Assembly (NCBI GenBank): GCA_900767195.1
Contig: CAAFYG010000144.1
Location: 1-5,532, forward strand
Direction of reading: 5' to 3'
Length of the DNA stretch: 5,532 bases
DNA from: Clostridia bacterium
GTDB taxonomy: Bacteria; Bacillota; Clostridia; Christensenellales; Borkfalkiaceae
The first letter of the stretch is position 1. Each line of letters opens with the position of its first letter. This document shows positions 1-4,984 of this stretch, one piece after another. The notes beneath the pieces were generated by a model. That model ran no database searches and was not told the origin of the DNA. It saw only the letters and a list, made by a program, of their open reading frames with translations. Both the position numbers and the translations under genes were made by a program.

Positions 1-33
1 GACGGCGGCTTTTCGGCGTACAGCGGAGTGTAA
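1..33 (+). CDS. C-terminal tail of an upstream gene (partial)
   Basis: Reading in frame from base 1 gives DGGFSAYSGV followed by TAA at 31-33. The codons (GGC, TTT, TCG, GCG, TAC, AGC) match the usage of the other genes in the window, and a hairpin terminator begins about 26 bases after the stop, as expected at the end of a transcription unit. Ten residues are too few to name a family. The call rests only on codon style and position; a chance open frame of this length is quite possible. Confidence 0.4.
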   Translation, partial: DGGFSAYSGV

Positions 34-58
34 CGGGGAAAGGAAAAGCAAAATGCAG

Positions 59-92
59 AAAAAAAGCGTTTCCGTAAAAAGGAACGCTTTTC
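59..92 (-). terminator. Intrinsic terminator of the regulator gene, probably bidirectional
   Basis: The arms AAAAGCGTTTCC (62-73) and GGAACGCTTTT (81-91) pair with a single bulged T around a 7-base loop. Read on the minus strand, the hairpin is followed by an unbroken run of seven T (complement of the A tract 59-65, partly inside the stem), about 53 bases past the regulator's stop codon. Read on the plus strand it ends in TTTT and then mixed AT-rich sequence, so it could also end the gene finishing at 33, though with a weaker tail. The stem is only moderately GC-rich. Confidence 0.7.
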
Positions 93-144
93 GCATTATT
101 GTAAAACCGCAATAAATAAAAAAATAAAACAATTTTTCATTCGG

Positions 145-966
145 CTAACTGTTTTCTTCGAGAGGAATGATCGGACCGATAGAGAGTTGCGAGGGGGAAC
201 AGCCGAATAATTTCATATATTGCTTATAAAAAGACGTGTACGTCTGAAAGCCGCATTGAAGATAAACTTCTGTAGGACGCTTTCCCGAACACAAAAGTTT
301 CTGTGCTACGAGAAGGCGTTTATCGTTGATGTATTTTTTCGGCGATATTTTCAGTTGTTCTTTAAAAATTTTAAAAAAGTAAGTTTCGGAAATATGCAGT
401 TTATCCGAAATTTCGGAAATGCGTTCCACGGTAAAAAGGTTGTCGTTGATATATTTGATCGCACTCGATAATACGGGCGAAACGATAGCGGGAGTATCGT
501 TTTCCGAGGAGTGTATTCTCAGATTATAAATGATTTCTTTTAAAAGCGAACGCAATAAATCGATAAAAGCGAGTTCATCGAATTTCGAATAATAATAGTC
601 GGTTTTCTTGAAGTTTTCGGCGATAATGCTGTCTTTGCAGTTGAGCGTTTCAAGCTGTTCGGGAATCAGATCGCCGGCAAGGCGCAGAAGTTCGGGGTCG
701 TCGAACATCACGTTGTAGCGTTCGTACGGCTCGTTATCGAGAATTTCGATATAGTGATAGCGATTCGGGTGAATCAGCACTATGTCGTTCCGCTTCAATT
801 TATAACGTTTGTCTTCGATTACGTAATTCGCGTTGCCGCGCAGAAAGAATATCATTTCGCATGCGTTATGAGAATGAATCTGAAATTGCACTTCTTTCGG
901 CGTTTCGAATACGTAATGATTAAAAATAAAGTCGCTTTTTTGAATTTTTATTTTTTCGTCGATCAT
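145..966 (-). CDS. AraC/XylS-family transcriptional regulator with N-terminal cupin-like domain
   Basis: Predicted 273-residue cytoplasmic DNA-binding regulator, a usual length for two-domain AraC proteins. Residues about 15-90 resemble the AraC ligand-binding cupin: HSHNACEMIFFLRG (31-44), then a segment like IEDKRYKLKRNDIVLIHPNRYHYIE. Residues about 170-265 form the double helix-turn-helix: the first around TVERISEISDKLHISETYFFKIFKE, a linker with SPKKYINDKRLLVAQKLL, and the second around PTEVYLQCGFQTYTSFYKQY, ending in the typical F-G-x-S-P-S-Q. No signal peptide or membrane segment is seen. I chose ATG at 966: GAAGGG lies just upstream and a consensus promoter lies at 1007-1035. An upstream in-frame ATG at 1050 would precede that promoter and has no ribosome site. 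The gene diverges from the sugar operon, so it is inferred to be its local activator; the ligand is unknown. Confidence 0.93.
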   Translation of the reverse strand: MIDEKIKIQKSDFIFNHYVFETPKEVQFQIHSHNACEMIFFLRGNANYVIEDKRYKLKRNDIVLIHPNRYHYIEILDNEPYERYNVMFDDPELLRLAGDLIPEQLETLNCKDSIIAENFKKTDYYYSKFDELAFIDLLRSLLKEIIYNLRIHSSENDTPAIVSPVLSSAIKYINDNLFTVERISEISDKLHISETYFFKIFKEQLKISPKKYINDKRLLVAQKLLCSGKRPTEVYLQCGFQTYTSFYKQYMKLFGCSPSQLSIGPIIPLEENS

Positions 967-985
967 TTTTCCCTTCTTGGAAACT

Positions 986-1003
986 CCTACAAGCTTTGTA
1001 AGG
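986..1003. promoter_or_regulatory. Operator-like inverted repeat at the regulator's transcription start
   Basis: CCTACAA (986-992) and TTGTAAGG (996-1003) form a near-perfect dyad around a GCT centre. It sits just downstream of the regulator's -10 box, across the expected start of its transcript. It could be an operator for autoregulation or a small 5' hairpin in the leader mRNA. It is short, and no binding evidence can be read from sequence alone. Confidence 0.35.
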
Positions 1004-1006
1004 CTT

Positions 1007-1035
1007 ATTTTATCATAAAAAAATAGTTTTGTCAA
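1007..1035 (-). promoter_or_regulatory. SigA-type promoter of the AraC-family gene
   Basis: On the minus strand there is a perfect -35 TTGACA (complement of 1030-1035), a 17-base spacer and a -10 TAAAAT (complement of 1007-1012). Transcription would begin near 1000, leaving a leader of about 34 bases before the ATG at 966. This placement is the main argument for the shorter regulator start. Confidence 0.85.
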
Positions 1036-1063
1036 TATAAAATCACACATTTTGCCATTGACA
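1030..1063. promoter_or_regulatory. Dyad spanning the two divergent -35 boxes
   Basis: TGTCAAT (1030-1036) and ATTGACA (1057-1063) are exact inverted repeats of 7 bases. Inside them AAAAT (1039-1043) and ATTTT (1049-1053) form a second pair with almost the same centre, near 1046. Six of the seven outer bases are simply the two -35 hexamers, so the outer symmetry is partly forced by the divergent promoters. The inner pair is not. The region is where an AraC-type activator controlling both directions would be expected to bind. Confidence 0.4.
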
Positions 1064-1085
1064 TTAAGAAAACTAATGCTATAAT
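1058..1085 (+). promoter_or_regulatory. SigA-type promoter of the sugar operon
   Basis: A perfect -35 TTGACA (1058-1063), a 16-base spacer and a perfect -10 TATAAT (1080-1085), preceded by TGC so that it also fits the extended -10 pattern TGnTATAAT. The start of transcription should lie near 1092, giving a leader of about 43 bases. An imperfect inverted repeat, TATAATGAT (1080-1088) against ATCATTTTATA (1110-1120), flanks this start and could hold a repressor site. Such a strong core promoter would more naturally need repression or modulation than activation. Confidence 0.85.
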
Positions 1086-1134
1086 GATAATGCGCGTTTC
1101 GAAATTATAATCATTTTATAGGGAGGAACAAAAA

Positions 1135-1971
1135 ATGAAGTATATGTTGTCGGCGTTTGCCGACGAATTTTCCGACGATTTTTCCGAGCAGTTGCAAGTG
1201 CTTAAAAACAACGATTTTTCGTATATCGAGCTTCGGCATGCTAACGGAAAAAACGTTTCCGAATTTACACGCGGGGAAGTTTCGGAACTCGGAAAGCGTT
1301 TAAGCGATAGCGGAACCCGAGTTTCGTCAATCGGCTCGCCGATCGGGAAAGTGCGCCTCGACGAAAATTTAAAAGCGCATTTTGAAACGGCGGAAAGAGT
1401 GTTTGAAACGGCAGAATTTCTGGGGACGAAGTACGTACGGATTTTCAGCTTCTATTCTGCGGAAGGTAGAAAAATCGAAGAACGGAAAGGCGAAGTTTTT
1501 GCCGCGCTGGAACAAATCGTGAAAATTTCGGAAAAGTATCACGTTACGCTTTGTCACGAAAACGAAGCGAAAATTTACGGAGAAAGCCCCGAAAGGTGCG
1601 CGGAAATCGCCGCTTATTTCGGCGGAAAAATCCGCTGCGTGTTCGATATGGGCAATTTCGTTCTCGACGGCTTCGATCCCTTTGCGGCGTATCGTTTGTT
1701 GTTGCCGTATATCGAATATTTTCACATTAAAGACGCGCTTTTCGCGGGCGCGGTAGTGCCTGCGGGCAAGGGTGAAGCGCAGATTCGGCGCATCCTGAAC
1801 GATTTTAAAACGCAGGCAAAGAAAGATACGTTTATCACGCTTGAGCCGCATTTGCAAACGTTTGCGGGCCTGAATGCGCTTGTGGGCAAAAGTTTTGAAA
1901 ACCCGTACCGATACGAAAATCAGAAAGTTGCGTTTCTCGACGCGGTTTCACATTTAAAAAATTTATTATAA
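1135..1971 (+). CDS. Sugar phosphate isomerase/epimerase-like TIM-barrel protein
   Basis: Predicted 278-residue soluble protein of the xylose isomerase-like/AP endonuclease family 2 barrel superfamily. The pattern of barrel-strand ends is visible: IELRH (31-35), CHENE (140-144), FDMGN (170-174), FHIKD (196-200), a glycine loop VPAGKGEAQI (208-217) and LEPH (236-239). By analogy with tagatose/psicose 3-epimerases and myo-inositol catabolism enzymes, the divalent-metal ligands would be E142, D171, H197 and E237, all present, so an active enzyme is likely. GGGAGG at 1121-1126 is spaced 8 bases from the ATG. It is the first gene of the operon, 12 bases before the NagB-like gene. The family covers isomerases, epimerases, dehydratases and C-glycoside-cleaving lyases, so the substrate is not determined. 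The oxidoreductase genes nearby favour action on a keto sugar. Confidence 0.88.
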   Translation: MKYMLSAFADEFSDDFSEQLQVLKNNDFSYIELRHANGKNVSEFTRGEVSELGKRLSDSGTRVSSIGSPIGKVRLDENLKAHFETAERVFETAEFLGTKYVRIFSFYSAEGRKIEERKGEVFAALEQIVKISEKYHVTLCHENEAKIYGESPERCAEIAAYFGGKIRCVFDMGNFVLDGFDPFAAYRLLLPYIEYFHIKDALFAGAVVPAGKGEAQIRRILNDFKTQAKKDTFITLEPHLQTFAGLNALVGKSFENPYRYENQKVAFLDAVSHLKNLL

Positions 1972-1983
1972 AGGAAGGAAAAC

Positions 1984-2742
1984 ATGAAAACATTTAAACG
2001 GGACGAGCTGACGGTGAAAATCTTTGAAAACCGCGAAGCGATGGGCGAAGCCGCCGCGAAAGACGTAGCAGCGAAAATCAAAGAGCTGCTCGGCGAAAAA
2101 AGCGAAATCAATATGATTTTTGCCGCCGCGCCTTCGCAAAACGAAGTACTCGCCGCGCTTTCGCGCGATCGGTCGATCGAATGGGGCAGAATCAACGCTT
2201 TTCATATGGACGAATACATAGGCTTGAATAAAGACGCGCCGCAAGGTTTCGGCAACTTTTTAAAAACGCATATTTTTTCGCTTGTGCCGCTGAAAAGCGT
2301 GCATTATATCGATATTACGGCGAAAGATTCCGAAAAGGAAGCGGCGCGTTACGGCGAACTTTTGAAAGCGCACCCCGCGGACATCGTGCTGATGGGAATC
2401 GGCGAAAACGGGCATATTGCGTTTAACGATCCCGCCGTGGCGGATTTTCACGATAAAAATACGGTGAAAGCGGTTGCGCTCGACGAAATTTGCCGCAATC
2501 AGCAGGTGAACGACGGGTGCTTCAAGCGCCTTGAAGACGTGCCTGCGCACGCGCTTACGGTGACGATACCCGCGCTTACCGCCGCGCCGTGGCTTTTCTG
2601 CGTAGTGCCTGCGGCAAGCAAAGCAAACGCCGTGAAAGAAACGCTGACGGGGCGCATAGACGAGCATTGCCCCGCAAGCATACTGCGCGCCAGGAAAAAT
2701 TCCGCGCTCTATCTCGACGAGAAGAGTTCCGCGTTGCTTTAA
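1984..2742 (+). CDS. nagB: Glucosamine-6-phosphate deaminase/isomerase family protein (NagB-like)
   Basis: Predicted 252-residue cytosolic enzyme, close to classical NagB (about 240-266). Classical NagB turns glucosamine 6-phosphate into fructose 6-phosphate and ammonia. Clear signatures are FHMDEYIGL (73-81; D76 matches the proton-shuttling Asp72 of E. coli) and GIGENGHIAFNDP (138-150; H144 matches catalytic His143). R171 and K213 match residues I recall as phosphate contacts. It departs from the classical form in two places: the phosphate loop TGGTP/TGSTP is replaced by FAAAPSQNEVL (46-56), and FNEP is FNDP, changing catalytic Glu to D149. N142 for Asp is common in Gram-positive NagB. I regard this as a distinct NagB-like subfamily whose substrate may not be plain glucosamine 6-phosphate. 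A tandem AAGGAAGGA at 1971-1979, overlapping the previous stop, is the ribosome site. Confidence 0.88.
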   Translation: MKTFKRDELTVKIFENREAMGEAAAKDVAAKIKELLGEKSEINMIFAAAPSQNEVLAALSRDRSIEWGRINAFHMDEYIGLNKDAPQGFGNFLKTHIFSLVPLKSVHYIDITAKDSEKEAARYGELLKAHPADIVLMGIGENGHIAFNDPAVADFHDKNTVKAVALDEICRNQQVNDGCFKRLEDVPAHALTVTIPALTAAPWLFCVVPAASKANAVKETLTGRIDEHCPASILRARKNSALYLDEKSSALL

Positions 2743-2781
2743 CGGCGCGGACGGCGAAAGAAAAAGAAAAAAGGACGAGCT

Positions 2782-3930
2782 ATGATAAAGATTAAAAGCG
2801 ATAAAATTATCGCGGGAGAACGACTTTTCGACGGATTTATTTATATCGAGAACGGAAAAATCAGGGACGTTACGCAAAAATCAGGCGAAGCGGAAAAAAC
2901 GTACGATTTCACGGGAAAATACGTTTCGGCGGGGCTGATCGATCTGCATACGCACGGCGCGGGCGGCTATTCCTTTATCGGCGGCACGGAAAGCGACGTT
3001 TTAAACGCCTGCGAATTTCACCTGAAACACGGCACTACGACTATTCTGCCCACCGTTACCGCAGGGGCGTTTGAAACGATGCGCGAGGCGGTGAAAAACA
3101 TCGCCGCGGCAAAGAAAAGCGGAAAATCGAAAGGCAATATTCTCGGCGCGCACCTCGAAGGACCTTATCTTTCGAAAGAACAATGCGGCGCGCAATGTCC
3201 GTCGTTTATCACGCCGCCCGTAAAAGAAGATTATCGGGGGCTTTTTGAAGAATGCGCGGGCGATATCGCGCGTTGGACGTACGCGCCCGAATGCGATAAA
3301 AACGGCGAATTCTGCCGCTTTGTGGTTTCGCACGGAGCAATCGCTTCGGCGGGGCATACGAATGCGAAGTACGAAGATATGAAAACGGCGATCGGGTGCG
3401 GGTGCAATCTCGTAACGCATTTATATTCCTGCACGTCCACGGTAACGCGCGATCACGGCTTTCGCTCGCTCGGGGTGATCGAAAGCACGTATCTTTGCGA
3501 CGAGCTGCACGCCGAAATCATCGCGGACGGCAAGCATCTGCCGCCCGAACTGATAAAAATGATCGTAAAAATCAAAGGAGCGGACAAGGTTATCGCGTGC
3601 ACCGATTCGCTTGCGATCGCCGGCACGAACGCGAAAGAGGGCGTGATGAGCGGCACGGAATTCGTGGTGGAAGACGGCGTGTGCAAGCTGAAAGATCGTT
3701 CGGCATTTGCGGGAAGCGTGGCTACGGCGGATCGGCTGTTGCATACGCTTGTATCCGACTGCGGATTTCCGATGCCGACGGCGGTGAAAATGCTTACGGA
3801 AACGCCCGCAAAATTGCTCGGGCTGAAAAAGGGAAAAATCAATGCCGGGTACGACGCGGATCTGATTGTATTCGACGAAGAGATAAACGTGAAAAACGTG
3901 TTTGTAAACGGAAAAAACATTTATTTTTAA
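2782..3930 (+). CDS. nagA: N-acetylglucosamine-6-phosphate deacetylase family amidohydrolase (NagA-like)
   Basis: Predicted 382-residue cytosolic metal hydrolase, the usual NagA length. It is expected to remove acetate from an N-acetyl-amino-sugar 6-phosphate, supplying the NagB-like enzyme just upstream. Order of parts: a short N-terminal beta domain; GLIDLHTHGAGG (51-62) with H56/H58; HLEGPYLS (124-131) with metal ligand E126; SAGHTNA (189-195) with H192; THLYSC (212-217) with H213; IIADGKHLPPE (246-256) with H252; CTDSLAIAG (273-281) with catalytic D275; FAGSVATADRLL; and the closing TPAKLLGL...GYDADLIVFD. The usual HL(F/Y)NAM is HLYSCT, followed by VTRDHGFR, and GAH/GTH is GAQ (Q138), marking a NagA-like subfamily. 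It is notably cysteine-rich (about 13). AAGGA at 2771-2775 sets the ATG at 2782. Confidence 0.9.
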   Translation: MIKIKSDKIIAGERLFDGFIYIENGKIRDVTQKSGEAEKTYDFTGKYVSAGLIDLHTHGAGGYSFIGGTESDVLNACEFHLKHGTTTILPTVTAGAFETMREAVKNIAAAKKSGKSKGNILGAHLEGPYLSKEQCGAQCPSFITPPVKEDYRGLFEECAGDIARWTYAPECDKNGEFCRFVVSHGAIASAGHTNAKYEDMKTAIGCGCNLVTHLYSCTSTVTRDHGFRSLGVIESTYLCDELHAEIIADGKHLPPELIKMIVKIKGADKVIACTDSLAIAGTNAKEGVMSGTEFVVEDGVCKLKDRSAFAGSVATADRLLHTLVSDCGFPMPTAVKMLTETPAKLLGLKKGKINAGYDADLIVFDEEINVKNVFVNGKNIYF

Positions 3931-3966
3931 CAAAAAATTTTCAACGGAAAAGAGAGGAAAAAGAAA

Positions 3967-4839
3967 ATGAAAAAAGTAGTGATACTCGGTTGCGAAAATT
4001 CTCACGCAGATCAGTTTTTACGGTTTATGCGCGATGAAAAGCAGTTTGCCGATATGCAGGCGATCGGCGTGTACAGCGATGAAAAAGCGGCGGCGGAAGA
4101 GCTGAATAAAAAGTACGGCGTACCCGTGATGGAAACGTACGGCGAAGCGGCGGGCAAGGCGGACGGCGTGATTATCACGGCGCGGCACGGCGATAATCAT
4201 TATAAATTCGCGAAGCCGTATATAGAAAGCGGCGTACCGATGTTTGTGGATAAGCCGATCACCGTGAAAGAAGAAGACGCGCTTGAATTTATGCGCGAAT
4301 GTCGCGAACGCAAAATCGCCCTTTGCGGAGGATCTTCCTGCAAACACGCCGATTTCGTAAAAGAATTGAAGCGCGATGCGGAAAGCGGCTTCGACGGAAA
4401 AACGCTGGGCGGGTATCTGCGACTGCCGATACGTATGGAAAACCCGAACGGCGGTTTTTTCTTCTACGCGCAGCATCTTGCGGAAGTGGCGGGCGAAATT
4501 TTCGGGAAATATCCCCGCAGCGTAAAAGCGTATCCTTGCGGCGGACTTATCACCGTGATTTTTCGCTATGAAGAATACGATATCGAAGGCTTGTACGTAG
4601 AAGCGAATCACAGTTGTTATTACGCGGCGCGCGTATCGGAAACGCAGGTGAAAGGCGCGGCGTTCAATATGTTTGCCGACGCTCCGTATATCTGCGAGCT
4701 TGAAGAATTTCATTCGCTTCTGCACGGCGGCGCGGGGGCGAATTACGCCGATTTTATTTCTCCCGTGTTTTTAATGAATGCGATTAAATATTCGCTTACC
4801 ACGGGCAGAGAAGTGGAAGTGAAAAAAATTTATCTTTGA
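3967..4839 (+). CDS. Short Gfo/Idh/MocA-family oxidoreductase
   Basis: Predicted 290-residue NAD(P)-dependent sugar or polyol dehydrogenase-like protein, shorter than most of the family (roughly 330-390). Residues 1-115 are the Rossmann domain: strand KKVVILG, then GCENSHAD (8-15) in place of the usual GxGxxG, the strand ADGVIITARHGDNHY (65-79) and PMFVDKPITV (91-100), where K96 corresponds to the catalytic lysine of the E-K-P motif. Residues about 120-280 are the C-terminal sheet domain, with FFYAQHLAEVAGE (165-177) at the place where family members have G-P-H-x-x-D; H170 is the likely catalytic histidine. AGAGGA at 3953-3958 is spaced 8 bases from the ATG. It lies 36 bases after nagA and is probably the last gene of the operon. 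Reaction and substrate are unknown; oxidation to, or reduction of, a keto sugar is the family expectation. Confidence 0.85.
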   Translation: MKKVVILGCENSHADQFLRFMRDEKQFADMQAIGVYSDEKAAAEELNKKYGVPVMETYGEAAGKADGVIITARHGDNHYKFAKPYIESGVPMFVDKPITVKEEDALEFMRECRERKIALCGGSSCKHADFVKELKRDAESGFDGKTLGGYLRLPIRMENPNGGFFFYAQHLAEVAGEIFGKYPRSVKAYPCGGLITVIFRYEEYDIEGLYVEANHSCYYAARVSETQVKGAAFNMFADAPYICELEEFHSLLHGGAGANYADFISPVFLMNAIKYSLTTGREVEVKKIYL

Positions 4840-4891
4840 TTTAACGCGAAAAAACAAGCAAAAAATAAAAATAGTGTAGTTTTGGAAATAT

Positions 4892-4911
4892 ATTTGGCAA
4901 TATTTTGCTAT
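4892..4911 (+). repeat. Tandem 10-base direct repeat next to the -35 box
   Basis: ATTTGGCAAT (4892-4901) is followed at once by ATTTTGCTAT (4902-4911), matching in 8 of 10 positions. A weaker copy, TTTTGGAAAT, sits at 4880-4889. A one-turn period ending on the first base of the -35 hexamer is a plausible activator site. The region is very AT-rich, so chance similarity is a real alternative. Confidence 0.4.
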
Positions 4912-4939
4912 TTACATTTTCATTTTTATGTTGTATAAT
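4911..4939 (+). promoter_or_regulatory. SigA-type promoter of the second oxidoreductase gene
   Basis: -35 TTTACA (4911-4916, one mismatch), 17-base spacer and perfect -10 TATAAT (4934-4939). Transcription should start near 4946, leaving a leader of about 39 bases before the ATG at 4985. No convincing hairpin plus T-run is seen between the stop at 4839 and this promoter, so operon read-through may add to expression. Confidence 0.8.
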
Positions 4940-4984
4940 AGTGTTGTTGAAAAATTCAATAAAAACGAAAGGTTGGAACAAAGC

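Noticed and set aside
220..1026. Two plus-strand frames (220-471 and 754-1026) inside the regulator gene
   Set aside because: They lie opposite the AraC-type helix-turn-helix and cupin coding regions, have no ribosome site, and give unstructured basic translations.
1092..1134. Riboswitch or attenuator in the operon leader
   Set aside because: The leader is only about 43 bases and AT-rich, with no stable hairpin; too short for a known riboswitch such as a glmS-type element.
1854..1865. Perfect 12-base palindrome GCAAACGTTTGC resembling a catabolite-response site
   Set aside because: It lies deep inside the isomerase-like gene, encodes conserved-looking residues (LQTFAG), and does not fit the cre consensus well. 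It is probably accidental.
3396..4037. 213-codon plus-strand frame overlapping nagA and the next gene
   Set aside because: Arginine- and lysine-rich translation with no recognisable motif, out of frame with nagA, whose catalytic residues run through the same bases.
4018..4725. Long minus-strand open frame (235 codons) opposite the short Gfo/Idh gene
   Set aside because: It is a by-product of GCG/CGC/GAA-rich coding on the plus strand. It is rich in Arg, Phe and His, shows no family motif, and the plus frame has clear Gfo/Idh features and a ribosome site. The same reasoning removes the minus-strand frames opposite the isomerase, nagB, nagA and the 4985 gene.
4861..4918. Possible terminator between the operon and the 4985 gene
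   Set aside because: Only weak AT pairings such as GCAA/TTGC around TATT (4897-4908) are present, with no GC-rich stem and no following T-run. The bases fit better as promoter-upstream sequence.
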